This document shows, in pieces, positions 23,421 through 30,560 of a stretch of DNA of 32,034 nt; within the stretch, counting starts at the first letter, position 1; the number at the start of each line of letters is the position of its first letter. Origin of the DNA: an uncultured Clostridium sp. (GTDB lineage: Bacteria; Bacillota; Clostridia; Lachnospirales; Lachnospiraceae); assembly GCA_937902905.1 (NCBI GenBank), contig CALELW010000289.1, positions 1 through 32,034 of the forward strand, written 5' to 3'. Under the pieces are notes generated by a model. The model ran no database searches, was not told the DNA's origin, and saw only the letters and a program-made list of their open reading frames with translations. Made by a program: the position numbers and the translations under genes.

Positions 23421-23921
23421 ATGCAGGAAGAAATGCAGGAAAAAATCTTACGAAACATTGCGAAAAACGGAAAACTTTCGACGGAAGATTTAGCAGCTAT
23501 GTTAGCGGCATCTCCGGAAGAAATTGAAAAAGAAATGAAAGCGATGGAAGAGCAGGGAATTATCTGCGGCTATCCGACTTTGATTAATTGGGACAAGACC
23601 GGCTGCGAGCATGTGACGGCGTTGATTGAAGTTACGGTTGCGCCGGAGCGCGGACGTGGATTTGATAAGGTCGCGGAGCGCATTTACCAGTTTGACGAGG
23701 TAGAAAGCCTGTATTTGATGAGCGGAAGCGGATTTGATTTGACCGTTATTATCGTTGGAAAGACAATGAAAGAGGTTGCGTGGTTTGTCGCGACAAAACT
23801 GGCGCCGATGGAATCGGTTATGAGTACGGCAACACATTTTGTTTTGAAGAAATATAAAGAACACGGACTTTCTCTTGTGACAGAGGAACGAGGTGATGAA
23901 AGGCAGTTGATTACTCCATGA
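23421..23921 (+). CDS. Lrp/AsnC-family regulator (AlaR-like)
   Basis: This 166-aa DNA-binding protein probably responds to an amino acid. The N-terminal winged helix includes NIAKNGKLSTEDLAAMLAAS and a recognition segment; the C-terminal RAM domain (about 65-150) has the beta-alpha-beta layout with LMSGSGFDLTVIIVG. GGAGG at 23411-23415 best serves the ATG at 23421; an earlier ATG (23418) and a TTG (23409) are in frame. It overlaps the aminotransferase by 4 nt. The same pairing, AlaR with AlaT, exists in B. subtilis (yugG-yugH) where the regulator activates the alanine transaminase. Orthology is inferred from pairing and family. Confidence 0.85.
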   Translation: MQEEMQEKILRNIAKNGKLSTEDLAAMLAASPEEIEKEMKAMEEQGIICGYPTLINWDKTGCEHVTALIEVTVAPERGRGFDKVAERIYQFDEVESLYLMSGSGFDLTVIIVGKTMKEVAWFVATKLAPMESVMSTATHFVLKKYKEHGLSLVTEERGDERQLITP

Positions 23922-25075
23922 GAAACCCATTGTCTAAAATGGTAACGGAGATGGAACCATCCGGAATCCGCCGGTTTTTTGATGTGGCAAGCACGATGGA
24001 AAATGTCATATCACTTGGCGTAGGAGAGCCGGATTTTGATACACCGTGGCACATTCGCGAGGAGGGCATTTACTCGCTGGAAAAGGGGCGCACGTTTTAT
24101 ACATCCAATGCAGGGCTTTTGCCTCTGCGCGAAGAAGTTTGTACTTATTTGAAACGCCGTTTTTCGCTTTCGTATGATTCGGACGAGGTCATTATTACGG
24201 TCGGCGGCAGCGAGGCAATCGATATTGCTTTCCGCACAATGCTTGACCTGGGGGATGAAGTTATTGTTCCGGAGCCTTGTTTTGTGTCTTATGTGCCGTG
24301 TATTACGATGGCAGGGGGCGTGCCGGTAAGACTTGCATTAGAAGAAAAGGATGAATTTAAGCTGACAAAACAAAAATTGTTGTCGGCGATAACGGATAAA
24401 ACGAAAATGGTTGTTCTGCCGTTTCCAAACAATCCGACCGGTGCGATTATGACGCGCGAGGAATTACAGATTGTTGCGGACGTAATTAAGGAACATGATT
24501 TGTTTGTTCTGTCCGATGAAATTTATTCGGAATTAAGCTATCAGGGCGACCATGTGTCAATTGCGGCAATTCCGGGGATGAAGGAAAGAAGTGTTGTAAT
24601 TAACGGATTTTCAAAATCCTATGCGATGACCGGCTGGCGTCTTGGCTATGCGGTCGGACCAAAAGAAATCATAAAACAGATGATAAAGGTACATCAATAT
24701 CTTATTATGAGTGCACCGACAACGAGTCAGTATGCAGCGATTGAAGCACTGCGAAATGGCGATGAGGACGTGGCAAAAATGCGTGAGAGCTATGATGAAA
24801 GACGCCGCTTTTTAGTGAAAGAGCTGCGTGAAATGGGCATGCCGTGTTTTGAGCCGATGGGGGCATTTTATGTATTCCCAAATATCAGCCGTTTTGGTAT
24901 GACGAGCGAGGAGTTTGCCAAAACACTTCTCGAAAAAGAACACGTTGCGGTGGTGCCGGGGTCTGCGTTTGGCGCATGCGGGGAAGGTTTTCTGCGAATT
25001 TCTTATGCATATTCGATTGAAGACTTAAAGAAGGCACTGGTTAAAATTCAGAATTTTATAGACACTATTTCGTAA
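23918..25075 (+). CDS. PLP-dependent aminotransferase, class I/II (AlaT-like)
   Basis: The 385-aa enzyme should transfer an amino group between an amino acid and a 2-oxo acid; alanine with 2-oxoglutarate is the likely pair by comparison with AlaT. The fold-type I motifs are intact: GVGEPDFDTP near the start, PFPNNPTGAIM for cofactor/substrate contacts, LSDEIYSEL, and the Schiff-base lysine K233 in NGFSKSYAMTGWRLGYAVG. A late arginine in FLRISYAYS binds the substrate carboxylate. The start overlaps the stop of the regulator (ATGA), so the two are translated together. Aspartate or aromatic specificity cannot be excluded. Confidence 0.9.
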   Translation: MRNPLSKMVTEMEPSGIRRFFDVASTMENVISLGVGEPDFDTPWHIREEGIYSLEKGRTFYTSNAGLLPLREEVCTYLKRRFSLSYDSDEVIITVGGSEAIDIAFRTMLDLGDEVIVPEPCFVSYVPCITMAGGVPVRLALEEKDEFKLTKQKLLSAITDKTKMVVLPFPNNPTGAIMTREELQIVADVIKEHDLFVLSDEIYSELSYQGDHVSIAAIPGMKERSVVINGFSKSYAMTGWRLGYAVGPKEIIKQMIKVHQYLIMSAPTTSQYAAIEALRNGDEDVAKMRESYDERRRFLVKELREMGMPCFEPMGAFYVFPNISRFGMTSEEFAKTLLEKEHVAVVPGSAFGACGEGFLRISYAYSIEDLKKALVKIQNFIDTIS

Positions 25076-25087
25076 TTATGCTATTAT
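25059..25087 (+). promoter_or_regulatory. Possible sigma-A promoter of the CheX-like gene
   Basis: TAGACA (25059-25064), 17 nt, then TATTAT (25082-25087). It overlaps the end of the aminotransferase gene and lies 30 nt before the CheX-like start. Confidence 0.5.
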
Positions 25088-25117
25088 AAAGATAAGATTG
25101 TGCAGAGGAGAGAGAAT

Positions 25118-25594
25118 ATGGCTACTTTAAATGCGGAACATATCAATCCTTTTTTGATGGCGGCGAAAAAGGTATTGCAGGACATGTGCTTTGTTGATGT
25201 TGCAATACAAAAGCCGATATTGAAGGAAGCAAAATTTGACCATAATAACTGGGTCATTATTATTGGCGTAACCGGGGAAATGAGAGGACAGGTGTTAATT
25301 GGCATGACAGAGGAAAATGCCTGTGCGATTGCTTCTAAAATGTGTATGATGGAAGTGAAAACCATTGATGATTTTGCATCAAGCGCAATCAGTGAGTTAG
25401 GAAACATGATTATGGGAAATGCGGCAACCGTATTCTCATCAAACGGTGTTGGAATTGACATCACACCGCCGACATTATCTCATGGTGACGTAAGTTTTAC
25501 GAATAACTTTGCTAAGACTTTGTGTGTGCCGATGGCATTTGCAGATGGCAGCGGAAGCATCGATTTGTTCCTTGCACTCAGACAGGAAGATTAA
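25118..25594 (+). CDS. CheX/CheC-family chemotaxis phosphatase-like protein
   Basis: CheX proteins dephosphorylate CheY-P. The 158-aa sequence has the family core SAISELGNMIMGNAATVFSS, where E and N three residues apart are the catalytic pair (ExxN), and a start region (NPFLMAAKKVLQDM) typical of CheX. No other chemotaxis gene is in the window, so the partner is elsewhere or the protein acts on another receiver domain. The ATG at 25118 is preceded by AGAGGAGAG; the longer frame from 25100 starts with a TTG inside that site. The TrmL gene follows after one base. Confidence 0.8.
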   Translation: MATLNAEHINPFLMAAKKVLQDMCFVDVAIQKPILKEAKFDHNNWVIIIGVTGEMRGQVLIGMTEENACAIASKMCMMEVKTIDDFASSAISELGNMIMGNAATVFSSNGVGIDITPPTLSHGDVSFTNNFAKTLCVPMAFADGSGSIDLFLALRQED

Positions 25595-25595
25595 T

Positions 25596-26102
25596 ATGTT
25601 AAATATTGTATTATTAGAACCGGAAATTCCTGCGAATACCGGGAATATAGGAAGGACCTGCGTGGCGGCTGGTGCTAAACTTCATCTGATTGAGCCGATG
25701 GGCTTTCAAATTAATGAAAAGCAGGTCAAAAGAGCAGGACTTGATTACTGGGATAAATTGGATTACACAATTTATGACAGTTATCCGGATTTTTTAGAGA
25801 AAAATCCAGGCGCCAAAATTTACATGGCAACGACAAAAGCAAAGCATATTTACAGCGACGTATCATTTGAAGAAGACTGCTATATTATGTTTGGCAAAGA
25901 AAGTGCCGGAATCCCGGAAGAGATTCTGGTGGAGAATGAGGAAACGACGATTCGGATTCCGATGTATGGCGAGATTCGCTCGCTGAATCTGGGTAATTCA
26001 GTAGCAATTGTTTTGTATGAAGCGCTCAGGCAGCAGGGCTTTCCGGAACTCAATCCGATGGGGCATCTTCATCATTCTCATTGGAAAGATGGCACGGTAT
26101 AG
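25596..26102 (+). CDS. trmL: tRNA (cytidine/uridine-34-2'-O)-methyltransferase TrmL
   Basis: TrmL methylates the ribose of the wobble base in certain leucine tRNAs with SAM. The 168-aa protein is a minimal SPOUT knot enzyme. Visible motifs are PEIPANTGNIGRTCVAAGA at the start, IMFGKESAGIPEEIL in the middle and RIPMYGEIRSLNLGNSVAIVLYEALRQ near the end, which forms the knotted SAM site. Length fits the family. The start is set by AGGAAG 6 nt upstream; it follows the CheX-like stop by one base, so the two share a transcript. A terminator follows. Confidence 0.92.
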   Translation: MLNIVLLEPEIPANTGNIGRTCVAAGAKLHLIEPMGFQINEKQVKRAGLDYWDKLDYTIYDSYPDFLEKNPGAKIYMATTKAKHIYSDVSFEEDCYIMFGKESAGIPEEILVENEETTIRIPMYGEIRSLNLGNSVAIVLYEALRQQGFPELNPMGHLHHSHWKDGTV

Positions 26103-26113
26103 GAAACTGCAAA

Positions 26114-26144
26114 GGGAACTTTTTGAAAAAAGTTCTCTTTTTTT
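26114..26144 (+). terminator. Terminator after trmL
   Basis: GGGAACTTTTT pairs with AAAAAGTTCTC (one G-T pair), followed by seven T. Confidence 0.8.
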
Positions 26145-26172
26145 GCAACTTTTTCAAATGTTGAATCGTTAT
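26144..26172 (+). promoter_or_regulatory. ECF-type promoter of the sigma factor operon
   Basis: TGCAACTTTTT (TGCAAC at 26144-26149), a 17-nt spacer, then CGTTAT (CGTT at 26167-26170). The AAC plus T-run and the CGT -10 are marks of ECF sigma promoters (compare TGAAAC and CGTC in Bacillus). It lies directly before an ECF sigma gene, so autoregulation is likely. Confidence 0.6.
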
Positions 26173-26195
26173 GTAGGTAGAAAGGGGAAAAAACA

Positions 26196-26723
26196 ATGAT
26201 AGATGTGGCAGCCAATCCATCGGACGCGGTGGAAAAAGCCCTGGACTTATTTGGCAATGATATATTGCGGTTAGCCTATTCCTACATGAAAAGCAGGGAG
26301 GATGCAGAAGATATTGTTCAGGAGGTGCTGATTCGCCTTATGCAGTCAGCAGGAGTATTTGAAGATGAGAGTCATGAAAAAGCGTGGCTTCTAAAGGTAG
26401 CGTCGAATTTGTGCAAGGACAAGCTAAAATCGGCGTCCAGACAGAGGGAGGTGGCAATACCGGAAGGGTACGATGTGGCAGATGAGAAGCAGGAACAAAA
26501 GGAAGAAAGTGATATTTTGCAAATTATATCACAACTGCCCGAGAAGTACCGGAGTGCCATCCATTTGTATTATTACGAAGAGTACTCCGTTAAGGAAATT
26601 GCAGAGATATTAGAGAAGAAAGAGACTACAATACGGTCTCTTTTGAAACGCGGGCGGGAGAAACTAGCGAGGATGCTTCCTCAGCAGATGAAAGGAGATG
26701 ATGGTCATGCAGCAGGAATATAA
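26196..26723 (+). CDS. ECF-family RNA polymerase sigma factor
   Basis: The 175-aa protein has the two sigma domains of group IV factors. Region 2 (about 15-85) contains DILRLAYSYMKSREDAEDIVQEVLIRLMQ and EKAWLLKVASNLCKDKLKS. Region 4 (about 110-165) has LPEKYRSAIHLYYYEEYSVKEIAEILEKKETTIRSLLKRGREKLARML, a helix-turn-helix for the -35 box. No region 3 is present. The start at 26196 has AAGGGGA upstream. It overlaps the next gene, a membrane protein that is its probable anti-sigma factor. The signal it responds to cannot be read, but the partner points to the cell envelope. Confidence 0.9.
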   Translation: MIDVAANPSDAVEKALDLFGNDILRLAYSYMKSREDAEDIVQEVLIRLMQSAGVFEDESHEKAWLLKVASNLCKDKLKSASRQREVAIPEGYDVADEKQEQKEESDILQIISQLPEKYRSAIHLYYYEEYSVKEIAEILEKKETTIRSLLKRGREKLARMLPQQMKGDDGHAAGI

Positions 26724-28377
26724 AGAAGCAATGGAAAAAATTTCCCTTAGTGACAGCGATAAAAAGCGAATACTTGCCAATGTGAAAAAAGCCTGTGAAG
26801 AGTCGGAAGAAAAAGTGATTTCGATGGACGAATTTAAGAAAAGACCACGTTTCTCCGCTCGTCAAAAAGGAATGGCGGCTGCCGTTGCGGTACTTGTTGT
26901 TGCCGTTACTGCCGTTGTATCAAAAGGATTTTTTGGAGGCAAATTAAAGAAACAGCCAAAGCAGGGTGAAATTGTAGCAAGCAGTGATGAAGAAGAGTGG
27001 CAGGAATTAGATTCCATTGAGGCAATTGCCAAAGAGACGGACTGTCGCACCTATAAGCTTGGTAATGTTTCCAAATCTTATCGTGTAAAAAAGGTTGAAG
27101 TGAAGAAAAAAGCAAAGCACGTAAAAATAACGTACCGGAATAAAAAGAAAAAAGATAAGATTCTCTTTGAGTACAAAGAAGAAGAAAATGCACCGGAAGT
27201 AATCAATCAGTTCACCGAGGAAAATGAGCTGAAGAAAGAGACGGTGGATGATTCGGAAGTTACCATGTATGGTGACGAAAAATGTGATGCCATGACTTGG
27301 CAGAAAGAATCCTGCACATTTGCCGTGAAGATGAGTACGGCGTGCAGTACCGAAAAAGCAAAGAAAATTGTTTCAGGAACCAAAGAGGAAAATAAACCGG
27401 ACAAAGATACCGATGCTAAGGTGAAAAAGGATGAAAAGCACATCGCAAGCAATGCGGTGGGCTGGAGTGGTAAGGAAAGCGAATCCGATGACAAGGAGCG
27501 CAGACGTGTGCTCCGTAAGATTTATGACATGTACGGATTCCGCGTGACCGTTGAGGATCCGGCGAGAAAAGTGATTTACAAGGTGGTGGATGATTTTGAA
27601 TCATTCAGTTTCCATTATGATGAACTTTCAGAACTGGAAAATCAGCGGATTGTCGGATATGCCGGTGTCGAGGGCTGCCCATCCGGTGTACTCGATGGCT
27701 TTGAGAAAAAGCAGGACATTGAAGTGAATGGATTAACCGTAATGTGGTATCAGAATAAGAAAGACGAATCCTTATTCTACTTTATGAAACGCAAGGTTGC
27801 CATATCCCTTTTGATTAAAGACTGGTCCGGTGAAAATACGGAAAATATGCTCAGCGGACTCATGAGTGTAATCCGCATTTCCCTGGATGCTGCCCATGAT
27901 GACAAGGGAGATAATAGCAGCACGGATTCGGAAAATAATAACGATAAGAACACAGATAATACCGACGCGGAGCCAACCGACAATGGTGACAGCACAAGTA
28001 ACAATGAAAGTGTAGAGGCGTACCGTCAGGCGGCGCAGGATATTCAGTATGCGGTGGCAGACGGAAGTTTGAAAAAACTTTCTTCCTACATTCGTTTCCC
28101 GTTAAGTGTTAAAGGACTTGGCGTGACAGTTTCCAGTGCAAAAGAGTTTCAGGCATTGGATTCGTCAAAGATTTTCACCAGTGAGTGGGTAGATGCGGTA
28201 GTATCGTATGACACCGGCAAGATTAAGAACAGTACGAAATCCTTTACGATGGGAGATGGCAGCCACAAGCTTGTCTGCCAGATAAAAAATGACTCCGTTG
28301 TGATAACGGAGTTTCATGTAAACAGTGATGAGGTGCAGCCGGACACTGAGCCGACTGACTCCCCATCCGAGGAATAA
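26707..28377 (+). CDS. Probable membrane-bound anti-sigma factor with large extracytoplasmic region
   Basis: This 556-aa protein is placed as the partner of the ECF sigma factor by its position and shape. Residues 1-52 are cytoplasmic and charged (EYKEAMEKISLSDSDKKRILANVKK), suited to bind the sigma factor; one membrane helix covers about 56-74. Outside are two similar-looking alpha/beta parts (about 90-220 and 270-395), the type called DUF4367 in related proteins, then an Asp/Asn/Ser-rich linker and a C-terminal domain (about 435-540). AAAGGAG best fits the ATG at 26707; ATGs at 26698 and 26701 are too close. It overlaps the sigma gene by 17 nt. No zinc-binding HxxxCxxC anti-sigma motif is present. 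Confidence 0.68.
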   Translation: MQQEYKEAMEKISLSDSDKKRILANVKKACEESEEKVISMDEFKKRPRFSARQKGMAAAVAVLVVAVTAVVSKGFFGGKLKKQPKQGEIVASSDEEEWQELDSIEAIAKETDCRTYKLGNVSKSYRVKKVEVKKKAKHVKITYRNKKKKDKILFEYKEEENAPEVINQFTEENELKKETVDDSEVTMYGDEKCDAMTWQKESCTFAVKMSTACSTEKAKKIVSGTKEENKPDKDTDAKVKKDEKHIASNAVGWSGKESESDDKERRRVLRKIYDMYGFRVTVEDPARKVIYKVVDDFESFSFHYDELSELENQRIVGYAGVEGCPSGVLDGFEKKQDIEVNGLTVMWYQNKKDESLFYFMKRKVAISLLIKDWSGENTENMLSGLMSVIRISLDAAHDDKGDNSSTDSENNNDKNTDNTDAEPTDNGDSTSNNESVEAYRQAAQDIQYAVADGSLKKLSSYIRFPLSVKGLGVTVSSAKEFQALDSSKIFTSEWVDAVVSYDTGKIKNSTKSFTMGDGSHKLVCQIKNDSVVITEFHVNSDEVQPDTEPTDSPSEE

Positions 28378-28388
28378 TCCTCTTTCTT
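28369..28388. terminator. Weak hairpin between convergent genes
   Basis: GAGGA-ATAA-TCCTC followed by TTTCTTT overlaps the stop of the anti-sigma gene. Only 10 nt separate the two convergent genes, so this short stem is the only candidate for stopping either transcript. Confidence 0.35.
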
Positions 28389-29797
28389 TATGCTTTTGGC
28401 AAAGTAAATACAAATTCAGAACCAACGCCTACAGTGCTGACAACATCAATTGTCTGCTTGTGGGCGTTTATGATTTCCCGGCAGATGGCAAGCCCAAGTC
28501 CGGAGCCTAATTTATCTTTCCCGCGGGATAAATCGGTTTTGTAAAAGCGGTCCCAAATGAGGTTTAGATCCTCACGCGGAATCCCAATGCCGGAATCCTT
28601 TACCGAAATAAAAACTTTTTCTCCTTTGGTAAAGGTATGCACACAGATTTCTGATTCTTCGTGACTGAACTTAATTGCGTTATCACAGAGATTTCTAAGA
28701 ACCTGTAAAATCTTTTGCTTATCGGCGTAAACGAGCAGTTCTTCCGGCTCACAGAAATCGTAAGTGAAGCTGATTTGCTTATTGGAAGCTGTTCCTTCGA
28801 GACTTTCGCACGTCATTTTGACTGCCTTGTGAATGTCGAATGATTCCTGCTCAAGCATAATATTGTCGCGGTCGTAGTTGTTCATATCAATTAAATTTGA
28901 CGTTAATTTTGTCAGCCGCTCGGTTTCATACAAAATAATATCTAAATATTTTTCCTGATTATCTGCCGGAATTACGCCATCTTTCATCGCCTGAACATAA
29001 CCCTGAATACTTGTTAAAGGGGAGCGGAAATCGTGCGAAATGTTGGAAATGAATTTTCGCTGGTACTCATCGAATTTACTGAGTTCTGCCCCGATGACAT
29101 TCAATGTCTTTGCCAATTCGCCGTATTCATCCTGAGATTTAATGAGAATCGGCGGATTTTCGTGGTTAATCGAAAACTGGCTGGCGCCTTTGCGCAGCGT
29201 GCGCAGTGGACGTACATTGAAAATGTAAATGAGTATGAACACAAAACCGACAATTGCCATAATCAGATAGAAAAAGGTTGTTAATATGTTGGTGTAATAT
29301 ATGGCACGATTGTTGATAAACTGGTCCGGCTGTGCGAGAACAAGGTAGCCGTTTAAGTAGGCACTCTGTTCCATTGGCAGAATGACACAGGTTGAATTCT
29401 CGGATAAGAGACCGCCGAGTGTCGTGTCTTTAATCACGTCTTCGTGAAGGAAAGAGGAACTTCCCTGATAGATATTATACGTTTTCTCGGTATCTGTGTT
29501 GAGAATTACATCGCCATCGCTGCACACAATTAAGATTTCTGCTTCAGCGGCTTCGGACGCCATTTTCAACTGGTCGCGCAGTGATAAAATGGTCGTTTTT
29601 GTATAGCGCTGTTCATTGATGTGCGAGCCAAGCAGCGTGATTCCGACACTGCGGAGATTGCTAACGCTTTCGGACTCAACACGCTCCGAAATATAGTCGC
29701 GTCCAACGGTTGTTATCAGGTAAAAGGTGATGGCAAACAGGACGAGGTAAAATGCTAATAGTTTTCGACCGAGGGTCGTCTTTAAGTATTTTTTCAT
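28388..29797 (-). CDS. Sensor histidine kinase
   Basis: The 469-aa membrane kinase phosphorylates the response regulator encoded just before it. It has a first membrane helix (about 12-30), an extracytoplasmic sensor region (about 32-165), a second helix (about 170-192) and a HAMP-like linker. The HisKA domain has H255 in SHDFRSPLTSIQGY. The ATPase domain shows the N box LRNLCDNAIKFS, G1 VKDSGIGIP and G2 GSGLGLAICREI. All residues needed for activity are there. The gene starts 10 nt after the regulator stop, so they form one operon. The ligand is unknown; envelope or phosphate sensing is common for this layout. Confidence 0.92.
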   Translation of the reverse strand: MKKYLKTTLGRKLLAFYLVLFAITFYLITTVGRDYISERVESESVSNLRSVGITLLGSHINEQRYTKTTILSLRDQLKMASEAAEAEILIVCSDGDVILNTDTEKTYNIYQGSSSFLHEDVIKDTTLGGLLSENSTCVILPMEQSAYLNGYLVLAQPDQFINNRAIYYTNILTTFFYLIMAIVGFVFILIYIFNVRPLRTLRKGASQFSINHENPPILIKSQDEYGELAKTLNVIGAELSKFDEYQRKFISNISHDFRSPLTSIQGYVQAMKDGVIPADNQEKYLDIILYETERLTKLTSNLIDMNNYDRDNIMLEQESFDIHKAVKMTCESLEGTASNKQISFTYDFCEPEELLVYADKQKILQVLRNLCDNAIKFSHEESEICVHTFTKGEKVFISVKDSGIGIPREDLNLIWDRFYKTDLSRGKDKLGSGLGLAICREIINAHKQTIDVVSTVGVGSEFVFTLPKA

Positions 29798-29807
29798 ACG
29801 AAGTCTC

Positions 29808-30518
29808 CTATGCGTTTACTTCAAATTTGTAGCCAATGCCCCATACAGTCGTAAGAGACCATACCGGGTTTTCAGTTAATTTCTCGCGGATTCGTTTGAT
29901 ATGAACATCCACGGTCCGGGTTTCACCAATATATTCATACCCCCAGATTTGGTCTAAAAGCTGTTCTCTTGTAAATACCTGATTCGGATGGGACGCAAGG
30001 AAGTACAACAGCTCCAGCTCTTTTGGCGGCATTTCAATTGGTTTTTCGTGGTCTGTTACAGAATAGTTTGCAAGGCTGATAACAAGACCATCGTAAGTTA
30101 CGACATCTTTCGGCTCGTCTTTGGCGGCGGAAGCCACCCTTGCCTGCTGGTTGTCGAACCGGCGTAAAACGGCTTTTACGCGTGCTACAACTTCTTTTGG
30201 CTCAAATGGTTTGATGATGTAGTCATCTGCACCAAGTTCAAGTCCTAATACTTTATCGAAAGTTTCTCCTTTAGCAGACAGCATAATAACCGGTGTTGTA
30301 TACTGCTTGCGAATCTCTCGCAGTACGTCATAGCCGTCAATACCGGGCAGCATGATGTCGAGTAAAATTAAGTCCGGCTGGAAACTTTGGTGCTTTTCCA
30401 AAGCGGTTTCGCCGTCTTCTGCAATTTCACACTGAAAACATTCTTTTGTTAAATACAATGCGATTAACTCTGCAATATTGGCATCGTCATCGACGATTAG
30501 AATTTTTCTTTTTTCCAT
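29808..30518 (-). CDS. OmpR-family response regulator
   Basis: The 236-aa regulator is the partner of the kinase downstream. The receiver domain (1-120) has the acidic pocket DDD near residues 10-12, the phosphorylated D54 in LILLDIMLPGIDGYD, S81 and K103 in YIIKPF. A linker leads to the C-terminal winged helix (about 140-234) with PPKELELLYFLASHPNQVFTREQLLDQIWGYEYIGETRTVDVHIKRIREKL. AGGAGAAAGAGG precedes the start. It lies 42 nt after mutS2 on the same strand and may share its transcript. Confidence 0.94.
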   Translation of the reverse strand: MEKRKILIVDDDANIAELIALYLTKECFQCEIAEDGETALEKHQSFQPDLILLDIMLPGIDGYDVLREIRKQYTTPVIMLSAKGETFDKVLGLELGADDYIIKPFEPKEVVARVKAVLRRFDNQQARVASAAKDEPKDVVTYDGLVISLANYSVTDHEKPIEMPPKELELLYFLASHPNQVFTREQLLDQIWGYEYIGETRTVDVHIKRIREKLTENPVWSLTTVWGIGYKFEVNA

Positions 30519-30560
30519 AAATGATTCCTCTTTCTCCTGTTTTACTTTATGTGTTTAATA

